A DNA stretch of 64,000 nt from Notolepis coatsorum (GCA_963971535.1 OZ020592.1:126281320-126345319), one strand, 5' to 3'; shown: positions 1 through 9,870, counted from the stretch's first letter. The notes: generated from the letters alone by a model not told the origin. A program made the numbers and translations.

Positions 1-197
1 TTTAGGTTCTACTCTCTACTGTCTTGTCTCTTTAGGTTCTATTCTACTGTCTTGTCTCTTTAGGTTCTACTCTCTACTGTCTTGTCTCTTTAGGTTCTAT
101 TCTACTGTCTTGTCTCTTTGGGTTCTACTCTCTACTGTCTTGTCTCTTTAGGTTCTACTCTCTACTGTCTTGTCTCTTTAGGTTCTACTCTCTACTG
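1..197. repeat. 28/30 bp minisatellite directly upstream of the prkg2 start codon
   Basis: About 6.7 tandem copies of a unit that alternates between 30 bp and 28 bp, the short form lacking two bases of a CT stretch. The array begins at the window edge, so it probably continues to the left, and it ends six bases before the ATG at 203. Every unit contains a pyrimidine tract followed by TAG and G (tgtctctttag|g), which resembles a 3' splice site. The array is therefore either 5' UTR or the end of a 5' intron whose acceptor is repeated. I see no promoter element in it. Confidence 0.9.
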
Positions 198-202
198 ACG
201 AG

Positions 203-792
203 ATGGGCAACGGTTCAATGAAGTCCAAGCGTTTGAAACAATCAGACAGCACCACCATCGCCTCCAACGGACGAGCCCACAGAGAGCAGGCGGGTGAGCT
301 GGAGGCGCTGAGGGTCAAGGTGGAGGACCTGGAGCGAGACGGCAAGAGGAAAGACCAGGAGCTGAGGGTCAAGGTGGAGGACCTGGAGCGAGACGGCAAG
401 AGGAAAGACCAGGAGCTGAGGGTCAAGGTGGAGGACCTGGAGCGAGACGGCAAGAGGAAAGACCAGGAGCTGAGCTCCAAGGATCACCGGATCAAGGGTC
501 TGCAGGAGCAGCTGGCCAGGGAGACGTGGCTGCTGGCGGAGATCAGTGACGAGCTGCAGGCCAAGTGCATCCAGCTGAACAAGCTGCAGGACGCTCTGAG
601 GACCCAGGCTGGAGCCACGGGGGGTCTGGGACCGGGCCAGGCTGGAGCCACGGGGGGACCGGGTCCGGACACCGTCACCCAGGGAACCGCCAACAGCAGG
701 AAGGGGGCCAAGGCTGGGGTGTCCGCTGAACCCACCTCCAGCAGCCTGGCAAAGTTCTCGTTCGAAAAGGCCCGCGTTCCCAAGGACACAAG
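203..792 (+). CDS. prkg2: prkg2 first coding exon (cGMP-dependent protein kinase II, N-terminal region)
   Basis: Encodes residues 1-196 plus two bases of codon 197. PRKG2 is a serine/threonine kinase activated by cGMP and anchored to membranes by N-myristoylation. The protein starts MGNGS, which fits myristoylation at Gly2 as known for PRKG2. Residues about 33-140 form a leucine-zipper-type coiled coil used for dimerisation, ending in the recognisable stretch KCIQLNKLQDAL. Residues 166-177 (RKGAKAGVSAEP) match the autoinhibitory pseudosubstrate segment of PRKG2, and FSFEKARV follows. The exon ends at acaag|gtcaga in phase 2 and joins 5008 to restore a Ser codon. The start is chosen because it is the only Met giving the myristoylation motif. 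Oddities: a triplicated 18-residue unit in the coiled coil and an 11-residue Gly-rich duplication, both in frame. PRKG1 is excluded by the MGNGS start and the pseudosubstrate type. Confidence 0.95.
308..469 (+). repeat. prkg2: In-frame 54 bp x 3 tandem repeat inside prkg2 exon 1
   Basis: Three copies of a 54 bp unit that look identical by eye encode residues 36-53, 54-71 and 72-89, each reading LRVKVEDLERDGKRKDQE. Eighteen residues equal five turns of an alpha helix (18/3.6), so extra copies lengthen the coiled coil without turning its hydrophobic face far. The apparent identity of the copies implies recent expansion or homogenisation. Unit number may be polymorphic. Confidence 0.95.
605..670 (+). 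repeat. prkg2: In-frame 33 bp x 2 duplication inside prkg2 exon 1
   Basis: Two adjacent 33 bp copies, the second diverged at its 3' end, encode a Gly/Ala-rich linker (QAGATGGLGPG then QAGATGGPGPD) between the coiled coil and the pseudosubstrate. This segment lengthens the flexible linker. Confidence 0.85.
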
Positions 793-803
793 GTCAGATA
801 ACA

Positions 804-850
804 TTGTCTGTCTGTCTGTCTGTCCGTCTGTCCGTCTGTCCGTCCGTGAA
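804..850. repeat. (TGTC)n/(CGTC)n microsatellite next to the exon 1 donor
   Basis: Tandem tetranucleotide tgtc with cgtc variants starting about 11 bp after the exon 1 splice donor at 793. Confidence 0.9.
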
Positions 851-892
851 CTCCAGTCAAGCCAGTCATTTGTACATTAGTGACATCTAGTT

Positions 893-1694
893 CAGGGGTT
901 CTCAAACTTTTTCATACTTTATTGTATCTTTTTTTTTTTTTTGATCCACTTTTTCTCCCATTTTTCCATATTTTCTCCCATCCCAATTTCGTATCATCCA
1001 ATTCAACCCTCCCCTGTCACGAACGCTGTTTCTTGCCTCCCACAAGCCGGCTGCAATGTGGACTAAGTCATACATAGCACAAGTCCCCTCCGGTACTTGA
1101 GGTAACAGCAGTCGCATCTTTTCACCTGCGCAGCTCGATCTCTCAGTGTCGAGGAGTAACGCGTGGGAGGCTCACGCTGCCCCCGACACTTCCTGATTCT
1201 ACTGCGCAGGCGCACCAACCGACTTGTAGGAGTCGCTTGTTCACAACGTTCGATCCCCACCCTTCAGTTTTCCCTCCCCGTAATACGGCCAATGTGTATT
1301 ACTGCGGACGACCAGCCAAACTGAAAAACAATGTGGAGAGCTGGATTCGAACACGCGAATCCTAGCGTCTCCACACTGGTGGCGAGTGCCTTGCCCACTA
1401 CACCACCTAGCCGCCCACTTTATTGTATCTTTATCATTATTTAGGATTGTTTTTGGGGAAAAAATGTAGGCCCTATTGGGTAATTTCAACGTGGAATTAA
1501 AGAATATCAAAATAAAAGCACACGTTGTTGAACTTGATCATGCATATTTATTAGAAATTTTATTACAGCACTGTTATCAATACACATTTATAAAACGAGG
1601 CATATTTAGCAAAAATATGTTGCCAGTGCGCGACCCCACTGTCACCTACCCGCAACCCCAATTTAGGTCACCCCCCGTAGTTTGAGAACCACTG
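893..1694. mobile_element. Non-autonomous hAT element, interrupted by a SINE
   Basis: The left end begins caggggttctcaaact and the right end finishes agtttgagaaccactg, imperfect inverted repeats of the kind hAT/Charlie elements carry. Flanking 8 bp are atctagtt (885-892) and atctaggt (1695-1702), a 7/8 match to a target-site duplication of hAT length. No transposase is encoded. A SINE lies at 931-1416. Confidence 0.85.
931..1416 (-). mobile_element. tRNA-derived SINE inside a hAT element
   Basis: Reverse-oriented copy of the family best seen at 38255-38737. On the minus strand it has a tRNA-like head near 1416, then the shared body, and a poly-A-like tail (T run at 931-942). It is flanked by a perfect 15 bp duplication, actttattgtatctt, at 916-930 and 1417-1431, so it inserted by target-primed reverse transcription into the older hAT element. 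Confidence 0.93.
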
Positions 1695-1991
1695 ATCTAG
1701 GTCAAAGAGATTAAATTAACATATTCTTATGTTACTGTATTTCATTAAATGTTACATATTAACAGGCTATGTTTTATCTATCCATTTGTCCGTCCATCCT
1801 AACATGACATCTGAGGTCATTTTCTATTAAATATTCATATGGTTACAAAGCAGTGAAGAATGAAGGTCACCTGAGGATGACCATGACGGGTGCACCGTGG
1901 CTCTGCTGAACAAGGTCTCCTCCAATAGGCTCTCTAAGTACCCATAGATTATAGGTAGATATTTACATGAAAACAAAGGGTTTGTTTTTAT

Positions 1992-2165
1992 TAGGGCTGA
2001 CCTTCGAATTTTTTTGGCATTCGAAGCTTCAGGGCCGAGATTCGATTTTAATTCAAAGCTTCGAGATAAAAAATAAAAATAAAAATACATTCTTCTTATT
2101 ATAATTTTTTCTTCAATTTTAAATTTTTTTATGATGTGGGACTTATACAGCACTTTGTTCAACTT
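1992..2165. repeat. Possible hAT-type fragment
   Basis: Begins tagggctgacc, resembling other hAT termini here, and holds short internal inverted repeats around ttcgaa plus an A-rich stretch. No matching right end or target-site duplication was found, so this is tentative. Confidence 0.3.
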
Positions 2166-2222
2166 TGTCAGTGCTGTAAAGTTTAAACCTTTTAAAACCT
2201 TAGACATATTGTAAGCCGTCAT

Positions 2223-2473
2223 TTAAAGGAAAACTCCAACATTTTGGGAAATTAGCTTGGAGTTAGACATCTTCCCTGGAGTTAGACGAAGAAGAAGATA
2301 CATACATTTTTTGTCTCTCTGCATGCATTAGGCTTAGGGAACGCCCGCACCGTTAGCGTAGCTTAGCTTCATCACTGGAAGTGGGTCAGACCTTTACCCT
2401 GAAGTTCCCTACAGTCCCCTACAGTCACGAAATACACTCCAAATACAACTCCAAAATGTTCCTGTAAACTCCG
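2223..2473. mobile_element. TTAA-flanked MITE, right end missing
   Basis: Starts ttaaaggaaaactccaac. A second partial copy at about 24939-25010 supplies the opposite end, ...gttttcctttaa, showing that the family has inverted TTAAAGGAAAAC ends. In this copy the sequence changes into SINE-like sequence after about 2473, so the right end is lost. Confidence 0.65.
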
Positions 2474-2519
2474 GTAGCGAGCCCCGGTCTCAGCACTACG
2501 GCTTGGGCCGGCCGTCATA

Positions 2520-2888
2520 CTGGCTCGTTTGGCAGAGTCAGCGGGTGGAAGTCGATGGGTGGGGATTGGACGTTGTGGACAGCGACTCCTACAGATCGGT
2601 TGGGCGACGCCTGCACAGCAAAGACTGGCTAGGGTAGTGTGAGCCTCCCATACGTTACACCTCGCCAATGAGAGTCCGCGCTGGCCGGTGAAAAGATGTG
2701 ACAGGCTGCCTCCTCGTGTGTCGGAGGGAACACGTGATGCAAGGCTTCTATCCTCGCTACAACCAACCAGTGGGGGGCATAGTCGAGCAACGTTCAAGAC
2801 AGAGGAGGGGAGAATTGGAAACACGAAATTGGGGGATGGGAGAAACATTTAAAAAATAAGGAGGAAAAGTGGATCAAAAAAAATTAGG
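2520..2888 (+). mobile_element. Diverged relative of the tRNA-headed SINE
   Basis: From about 2550 the sequence follows the body and tail of the SINE at 38255-38737 (gatgggtggggat, gttgtggacagcgactcctac, then gatgggag and gtggatcaaaaaaa) with many differences and a different middle. The tRNA-like head is not recognisable. It ends in an A run at about 2875-2885. Confidence 0.75.
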
Positions 2889-3249
2889 TGAGATAAAATA
2901 GTCAATTATTTACAGAAAGTGTCTTGTGTGTAGTGTATGTGCATGATAAGGTGCAGTGCAGGGTGTGTGTGTGTGTCCAATAGCAATAAGTAGTAGTAGT
3001 ACGATAAATACAATTAAATATCAAATAGCTGCTTCTGATTGAGACACTTTGTGTTGGAGTGGGGGGTTTGGGAGGCACGCTAGTGGGTGAGGCTCAGCCA
3101 AGAGGTCGGCCTATGTCTTCCTCAAGGACACCTCGACACGCTGCCAAGAGGAGCCGGAACCGAACCTGGGGAACCTTCTGATTTCCTGAGCCACTGTCGC
3201 CTCAATACAAATGTATCAGCATTCCTTTTTCTTTTGAATGCATGCTTGT
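2889..3249. other. Intron 1 stretch with no recognised feature
   Basis: AT-rich non-coding sequence with a short TG run near 2970. No coding potential or element ends were recognised. Confidence 0.6.
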
Positions 3250-3637
3250 AGGGCTGGGCGATATGGCCTAAAAATAAAATCTCCGGGCGCTCTAGTAGCA
3301 CACCATGTATCGCGCTGCATCGCGAAGCGGCCGTCCCGGGTTCGTTTCCCACTCCCGGTGACCAGGGGTGTAGCTCCAGATTCTGGGCCCCATGAAAGAA
3401 TGTATTTGTAGGCCCCCAGTGAATGCGAGCGTGCGTAAGCGCGCGAGCGAAAATCTTTTTGGCCATTTTTTATTGATGAAAACGCATAATATGGTTTTTA
3501 CCTATACATTCGGATCAGCAGTTCAGCACCTGCACTGTTGGTGGGTGAGCCTAGTAAAGGATGTCGCATTGCGTTCATCTTCAATGAATGGACCAATGCA
3601 ATAGTCTACCAAAGCCCCCCCTCTCTCTCTATATATG

Positions 3638-3638
<1 letters not shown>

Positions 3639-3719
<81 letters not shown>
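3639..3719. repeat. (CA)n microsatellite
   Basis: About 40 uninterrupted CA dinucleotides. Its open frames (poly-His/Thr or Cys/Val) are spurious. Confidence 0.98.
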
Positions 3720-3721
<2 letters not shown>

Positions 3722-4367
3722 CAAAAACAAACATAGTATCAATGGGTCTCATTCTCGAACGAAGTTACGACAAAATATTTCGTCTTAGCCAGATTTCGGC
3801 CTATTTAAGACATATTAGGGCTGGGAGTGGGAATTTTCCTGAGATCTTATTTGAGAGCAGATCTAAGAGTGCTGATGAGCACACTTAAATAGGCTCTCAG
3901 CCCACGATCAAATCTCATGATTGATTGACTAATTTAAAATTGTATTATAACTTGACAGACTGTGTTCTCATAGTGATTCCTTCATGTTAACGCTACAGGC
4001 CTCCTTGGAATTAATTACTTGATCATAATTAAAATAAATATGACAATATTTGTACGATAAGAAATTACGCATTTGATGTCGGAAAAATAAATAATATGGA
4101 TTCATCTGATCACAGGGCAGCTGGATTAACCATATCTGAACCAGCTATTTTGGACAAATGTATAATTACTTTAATTACTCAGATATTCAAACACAATTAT
4201 GCAATTATTGTGAAATGATTGAAAATAATAATAATTTAATGCCTTCTGTGGAATTTGCATTTCTTATTTGTTACACATCTGTTTTAATGATTAATTATAT
4301 ACATTTGAAAGAATGCAGGTCAACATGCAATGTATCCCATTGATTGGTATACAATGGGACAGACCTT

Positions 4368-4510
4368 TGTTTGATTGATTGAAAACTTTATTAACAGATT
4401 GCAGAATGGGTACAGTACAGCTCAATTACATAAGGGGATGCAGACCAGAGAAAAAATGTCGTCTTGTTTACATCAGGGTCCCCCATTTTCAATTCATCAT
4501 AACATATATG
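4368..4510 (-). mobile_element. 3' end of a non-LTR retrotransposon (tail family A)
   Basis: Read on the minus strand, this is a conserved 3' UTR ending in an AATAAA-type signal and a short attg/aatc repeat. The same tail occurs at about 11877-11995, 25206-25300, 26093-26248, 39352-39430 and 62135-62250, so it is a dispersed LINE family with many 5'-truncated copies. Confidence 0.8.
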
Positions 4511-4542
4511 ACACACACGACACAGATAGACAGTACTGCTAC

Positions 4543-4735
4543 ATCTAGTTCAAGTTCTTTAATAGTTGTCATACAGAAGTACAGAATACTTTCATACAAA
4601 ATGCTTCTTACTGTTACGCTCCAGAGACTGTGCTAGACAAGATAGTATCAAATAACATAATAACATAATATAGCATGAATTTAGAAGAAGAAAATGAGGT
4701 CACAGTGTTCGGTATAGACATATGTACAAATATGT
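4543..4735 (-). mobile_element. L2-type LINE 3' end
   Basis: Reverse complement of the 3' UTR that follows the L2 reverse transcriptase at 28560-28825, including the ttcaagttctttaatagttg tail and the gtctctggagcgtaac block. It is a 5'-truncated copy without coding sequence. Confidence 0.85.
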
Positions 4736-5007
4736 ACAAATCTATACATTTATGACATACCAGATTTGCAAATACAGTACTGTTTGTGATACAAAAAGAG
4801 TCCAGAAAAGAGAGTACATTTGACGTAGAAACTGTTGGAGGAGGTTGGGTAGGAGGGGTGGTAGACTTACACTGTACAAGCAAAACTGTACATTGGAATA
4901 TTGACAAAACCATACTTGGGCATTTACTGTAAAAAAAACGATTTTCATTTTTGAAAATCGTCCTAAATCATTAATTCGATTAATCGCCCAGCCCTCTTGT
5001 TGTTCAG

Positions 5008-5174
5008 TGTGAAGAAGCTCCTCTCCGACGCCCTGAACAAGAACCAATACCTGAGGCGCCTGGAGCTGCAGCAGATAAAGGACATGGTGGAGTGCATGTA
5101 CGAGAGGACCTACCGGCAGCGGGAGTACGTCATCCAGCAGGGAGAGCCCGGGAACCATCTGTTTGTGCTGGCAG
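5008..5174 (+). CDS. prkg2: prkg2 exon 2 (start of cGMP-binding domain A)
   Basis: Acceptor ttgttgttcag|tgtgaag and donor ctggcag|gtagga. It enters in phase 2 (AG from exon 1 plus T gives Ser) and leaves in phase 1. It encodes residues 197-252, including KKLLSDALNKNQYL, QQIKDMVECMY, QQGEPGNHLFVLA, the linker and first beta strands of the first cyclic-nucleotide-binding domain, as in vertebrate PRKG2. The acceptor's upstream sequence is transposon-derived (hAT end at 4995). Confidence 0.97.
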
Positions 5175-5311
5175 GTAGGACTCCACGTCCTCATCCCCAC
5201 AGTACTCCCACTGTCGCCCGCTGTCATTGATCAATTATGATATCAAACTGTCTTTTTAGCCTCCCGTTGAGAGACATTCTGCCCAAACTGGTACACCCTC
5301 CCCCCTGTATC

Positions 5312-6490
5312 CTCTCCCTGTATCATCCCCTTGAATCCTTCCCTTGTATCCTCCCCTTGTATCCTCCCCTTGAATCCTTCCCTTGTATCCTCCCCTTGTA
5401 TCCTCCCCTTGTATCATCCCCTTGTATCCTCCCCTTGTATCCTCCCCTTGTATCCTCCCCTTGTATCCTCCCCTTGTATCCTCCCCCTGTATCATCCCCT
5501 TGTATCCTCCCCTTGTATCCTCCCCTTGTATCCTCCCTTGTATTATCCCCTTGTATCCTCCCTTGTATCATCCCCTTGTATCTTCCCCTTGTATCATCCC
5601 CTTGTATCATCCCCTTGTATCCTCCCCTTGTATCATCCCCTTGTATCATCCCCTTGTATCCTCCCCTTGTATCCTCCCCTTGTATCCTCCCCTTGTATCC
5701 TCCCCTTGTATCTTCCCCTTGTATCTTCCCCTTGTATCCTCCCCTTGTATCCTCCCCCTGTATCCTCCCCTTGTATCCTCCCCTTGTATCTTCCCCTTGT
5801 ATCCTCTCCTTGTATCCTCCCCCTGTATCCTCCCCTTGTATCCTCCCCCTGTATCCTCCCCTTGTATCCTCCCCTTGTATCCTCCCCTTGTATCCTCCCC
5901 CTGTATCCTCCCCCTGTATCCTCCCCCTGTATCCTCCCCTTGTATCTTCCCCTTGTATCCTCCCCCTGTATCCTCCCCCTGTATCCTCCCCCTGTATCCT
6001 CCCCCTGTATCCTCCCCCTGTATCCTCCCCCTGTATCCTCCCCTTGTATCCTCTCCTTGTATCCTCCCCCTGTATCCTCCCCTTGTATCCTCCCCCTGTA
6101 TCCTCCCCCTGTATCTTCCCCTTGTATCCTCCCCCTGTATCCACCCCTTGTATCCTCCCCTTGTATCCTCCCCTTGTATCCTCCCCCTGTATCCTCCCCT
6201 TGTATCCTCCCCCTGTATCCTCCCCTTGTATCCTCCCCTTGTATCCTCCCCCTGTATCCTCCCCTTGTATCCTCCCCCTGTATCCACCCCTTGTATCCTC
6301 CCCTTGTATCCTCCCCCTGTATCCTCCCCTTGTATCCTCCCCCTGTATCCTCCCCTTGTATCCTCCCCCTGTATCCTCCCCCTGTATCCTCCCCCTGTAT
6401 CCTCCCCCTGTATCCTCCCCCTGTATCCTCCCCTTGTATCCTCCCCCTGTATCCTCCCCCTGTATCCTCCCCTTGTATCCTCCCCTTGTA
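5312..6490. repeat. 14 bp minisatellite in intron 2, about 84 copies
   Basis: Tandem unit tcctccccttgtat with a common variant having C for the first T of cttg and occasional tcatcc units. The + strand is C-rich and the minus strand has regular GGGG runs. A 14 bp period leaves several long frames open on both strands; these are artefacts of the repeat. Confidence 0.97.
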
Positions 6491-6712
6491 TCCTCCCCTG
6501 CATCTCCCCTCACACCCCTCACCTGTTCACCCCTCACCTATTCTGTTCACCCCTCACCTGTTCACCCCTCACCTGTTTACCCCTCACCTGTTCACCCCTC
6601 ACCTGTTCACCCCTCACCTGTTTACCCCTCACCTGTTTACCCCTCACCTGTTCACCTGTTCACCCCTCACCTATTCACCTGTTCACCCCTCACCTGTTCA
6701 CCCATCCCCCTT
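6491..6712. repeat. 15 bp minisatellite in intron 2
   Basis: About 14 copies of cccctcacctgttca with t/a variants, directly abutting the 14 bp array. Confidence 0.93.
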
Positions 6713-7007
6713 TTCCCAGAGGCGTAAGAGACAAGCTTACAGAATGAGGGGGACGTTGGTTCTTCTCCTGGCCATAGAAAGTCAAGTTCTCTACTAAACT
6801 CCTGAACCTACATTTGATTAGCAATGTTTTAACAATACATCTGTATCAACCATGACCACGAGCACAATGACCCTTTCTGGTTCCACCACAGGATGCAGGA
6901 GGAAATACGTCATAATTAGACTCCAATGCCAGTAGCATGTGTCTGATTCCTATATTCCTATCACCTGTCTGTCAGTGTTTTATAAAGCTGTCGTTTCATA
7001 TCTACAG

Positions 7008-7121
7008 ATGGGAAGCTGGATGTCGTTCAACACAGCAAGTTGCTCACGTCGATAGCAGTGTGGACTACATTCGGTGAATTAGCCATTCTGTACAACTGCA
7101 CAAGGACCGCGTCTGTCCGAG
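7008..7121 (+). CDS. prkg2: prkg2 exon 3 (phosphate-binding cassette of cGMP site A)
   Basis: Acceptor catatctacag|atggg and donor ccgag|gtaaag, phase 1 at both ends. It encodes residues 253-290, including IAVWTTFGELAILYNCTRTA. FGELA with Glu276 and TRTA with Arg285 and Thr286 form the phosphate-binding cassette. In PKG-family sites the residue after the Arg favours cGMP over cAMP, and Thr is kept here. All key residues are present, so site A looks functional. The donor is the first member of a 39 bp tandem array. Confidence 0.96.
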
Positions 7122-7380
7122 GTAAAGCACTATGTATAACTGCACTGCATCTGATCTGAGGTAAAGCACTCTGTATAACTGCACTGCATCTGATCTGAGG
7201 TAAATCACTCTGTATAACTGCACTGCATCTGATCTGAGGTAAATCACTCTGTATAACTGCACTGCATCTGATCTGAGGTAAAGCATTCTGTATAACTGCA
7301 CTGCATCTGATCTGAGGTAAAGCACTCTGTATAACTGCACTGCATCTGATCTGAGGTAAAGCACACTCTGTATAACTGTC
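7119..7380. repeat. 39 bp minisatellite that repeats the exon 3 splice donor
   Basis: About 6.7 units with period 39. Each starts with the donor-like gag|gtaaag (or gag|gtaaat), at 7119, 7158, 7197, 7236, 7275, 7314 and 7353. The first unit is the real exon 3 donor. Thirty-nine is a multiple of three, but reading past the first donor in the prkg2 frame meets TGA at 7157-7159. Confidence 0.97.
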
Positions 7381-7499
7381 AAAAACGGTAATGTGACTAA
7401 TGTCTTATGTTGTGTTATGGTATTCAAATGAATCAAATAAATTAACACGTTGAAGGGGAAGACGGTAGACAGTTCAACCAATATTTGTGAACATTTGAT

Positions 7500-8755
7500 T
7501 TTATTTGATTTTATTAAGGATCCCCATTAGCTGGTGCCATAGCAACCAGCTAGTCTTCCTGGGGTCCACACACACACACAAAAACATACAAAAACAATTA
7601 TTATTGCAAAAACAAAATTATTAAAAGTCAGTACACACAATGCATAATAAAACTAACAATTAACACTTTGATCGCCGGGGTTAAATTCATAATTTACCAT
7701 CCCAACGTTATACTTTTTCATTCACATATTCATACTAAAATACGGTCTAAAGTACAAGTATGTTTTTATCGTTTTCTGCAGCTTTCTCCAGAACGTGATT
7801 TATAGCCCTAAATGCATTATATTGATGATTGTATACAGTTTGATAGCAATCGGCGCGAGATAAAAAAATTCAACTGCACGTACTTCTAGAAGTTACTACG
7901 TATGATCTGATGTTGACCGGATGGGCAACGTTATATCATTCATCTAGTGTGGGTGATATGATCATTAGAGCAGTTAGTATAGAAGACATTAAAAAATAAA
8001 AACGCTGAAACTCACCGTAGCTTCCTCTCGCCGTTGGGAGATGAGCGTGGAACAGAATTTTTTCTATTATGGGATGTAGAAATACCCGATCCATTTCCAG
8101 GTTGTATAATAGTATATACATCCAAATCATGTTGTTTATCGAGTTATTGGTAACGGATCACTATCCGTTGCGATCAGCTCGAGTCCTGGGACTATTACCG
8201 AGTGATCGGACCCAATTGAAATGAGCACCAGCTTCCACTTCCTGTTTCTCCCCTGGGCGATCAGCCGATCGGCCACCAGATGGCGCTCTTGAACCGTTGT
8301 AGAGTTGAGAGGGACTCAACAGTACATCTCATGTCTCCGGGGGAGAAATATGATTTCGATCACAGATTTTTGAAATATTGATATCAAAGACGCTGTCCAG
8401 CGTCTTCGGCAGAATGAGCATGGCGGGGAATGACGTGTTCCAGCGTCAACGGCGATTAAAGTGTTAAGATAGCTAAAATTACATTACAGTGTAAAACAAA
8501 AATACTTTACAGTGTTAAAAACTATTTAACATTATTTTTAAAAGTGAATCTATTGTAAATGCAGCAGAGGTTTTGAGGCAGGTTATTCCAAAGAGTTAAT
8601 GCTCTAAAAATAAAAGATCTCCTTAAAGCGTTGGTTTTAGGACCTGGCAATTCAAGCTGCCCACTACTGGAACCTCTAGTGTAATGCTCATGCACAGTAT
8701 TACTAAAACTAAAAACATGAGCTACTCTCCAGAAAAGAAAGAAAAAGTAAGAATC
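7500..8755 (-). mobile_element. LINE 3' end with ORF2 terminus, split by a piggyBac MITE
   Basis: On the minus strand, about 8540-8700 translates to a LINE ORF2 terminus containing GSSSGQLELPG and SFIFRALTLWNNLP, followed by the 3' UTR, with the MITE 7660-8467 inserted in it, down to the block near 7510-7570 (gatccccattagctgg). That block also occurs in part near 17780-17800. It is 5'-truncated and inactive. Confidence 0.75.
7660..8467. mobile_element. piggyBac-type non-autonomous element
   Basis: TTAA at both ends (7660-7663, 8464-8467), with termini ttaacactttgatcgcc and its near-perfect inverse ggcgattaaagtgttaa (one mismatch). The TTAA target and TIR position fit piggyBac. No transposase is present. 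Internal sequence is related to the larger element at 9069-12538. Confidence 0.88.
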
Positions 8756-8759
8756 AAAC

Positions 8760-9068
8760 TTGTGACGTCATCAAGTATAACGCCTGGAGCTGCTCCATCG
8801 ACAATGAACGGGAGACTGATTTTGTGGAGCCACAGTTTGTTTGTGAGTTTGATTCTATAGTAGTGGTCTCAATTCTGAAACAACATGTACCTATGATGAA
8901 CATTATCATCTATAAAACCTGTATCCCAATTCATTGTCTTTTTTAGATTTAGCAGAGACTGTAGTTCTTTTTACATTTGGGAGAGTTGCTAATTTTCACA
9001 AATATCTTTAGACCAGAGGAATAACATGTATGAATTGTGAAATTGGACATTGTTCCCCTTTAACACAT
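8760..9068. other. Unassigned intronic sequence
   Basis: No coding potential, tandem repeat or element terminus was recognised in this 309 bp stretch. Confidence 0.5.
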
Positions 9069-9440
9069 TTAACACACCTGCCACTGGTTATATCCATCAA
9101 TATAGCCAGTCTGCCACCACTCTAACCCTATGGAGATGTTCACCTTCTTTGCAGGGCTATAACTTTTTAAATTGTATTGCTAAATTGACATTACTATGGC
9201 CCATTCAACATCGATTATCTATCGTTCAGGATGTAGGAACGTTATACTTTTTCATTCATAGATTCATACAAAAATACCTTCTAGAATATACGTAAGTATG
9301 TTTTTTCTTTTTTTGATAATTTTTTTTTTTATTATTACTTAACATGAAAACAAGACAACACAAGGGAGATAACAGGGAGATAACAGAACAATAATAATAA
9401 AATAAATAACAATTTATAAAAACTGAGTACAACATTTTAA

Positions 9441-9870
9441 TTTGAAAGGGTTACTATCTTACAATTGGCCTTTCCCAGTATTCAGTACCGTTTCCCAGCC
9501 GTGTGGCTCTATATCAATAAGACTTATGTCTCTAATTCTCATATTGGCGCACTCTTCCAATTCCCCTCACAACCCTCACCCTCACCAAACTGAGTCATCT
9601 CAAAACGTGCATATCAGTGATGCCAGAGATTTCCAGCTGCATAACAATGTGTCAATTGTCACCAGGCCACACAGTGGTTGGAGCCCAGCCTCAAAACGGC
9701 TTAAGATCCTGAGGTAGAAAAACGCTGCCCCTGAGTACCCGACCAGAAATACAAAACAATGAATCTTTTCGAAAAACAAAAACCTACAGAGTGTTCCATA
9801 GACTCACAGGAACCGTGCAAAAGTGCCCAAACAGTGAAGAAATAGCTAAATAGCAAAATAGCTCCCCCCC
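9441..9870 (-). mobile_element. Inverted copy of the 14132-14562 MITE
   Basis: Reads as the reverse complement of the element at 14132-14562 over most of its length (shared blocks gagcccagcctcaaaacgg, ttccatagactcacagga, and the aaagg/actatctta end). The ends are degraded. Confidence 0.75.

Larger units (their letters stand above)
3250..4995. mobile_element. hAT-like element with nested repeats, ending 12 bp before exon 2
   Basis: Left end agggctgggcgat and right end atcgcccagccct are perfect 13 bp inverted repeats, a terminus common in fish hAT elements. The candidate 8 bp flanks atgcttgt (3242-3249) and cttgttgt (4996-5003) agree at only 5 of 8 positions, so the duplication is decayed or the boundary is slightly off. 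Inside are a (CA)n run at 3639-3719 and two reversed LINE 3' ends. The element supplies the sequence immediately upstream of the exon 2 acceptor. Confidence 0.7.

Noticed and set aside
203..880. Reading exon 1 through to 880 as a 225-codon protein
   Set aside because: After 792 the translation is the TGTC microsatellite; the splice donor at 793 and the in-frame exon 2 give the known PRKG2 sequence instead.
3523..3888. Poly-Thr/His and Cys/Val frames
   Set aside because: Translation of the (CA)n microsatellite.
5237..6797. Overlapping open frames of 400-500 codons on both strands
   Set aside because: They are produced by the stop-free 14 bp repeat. The same peptide cycles in all frames and nothing resembles a domain.
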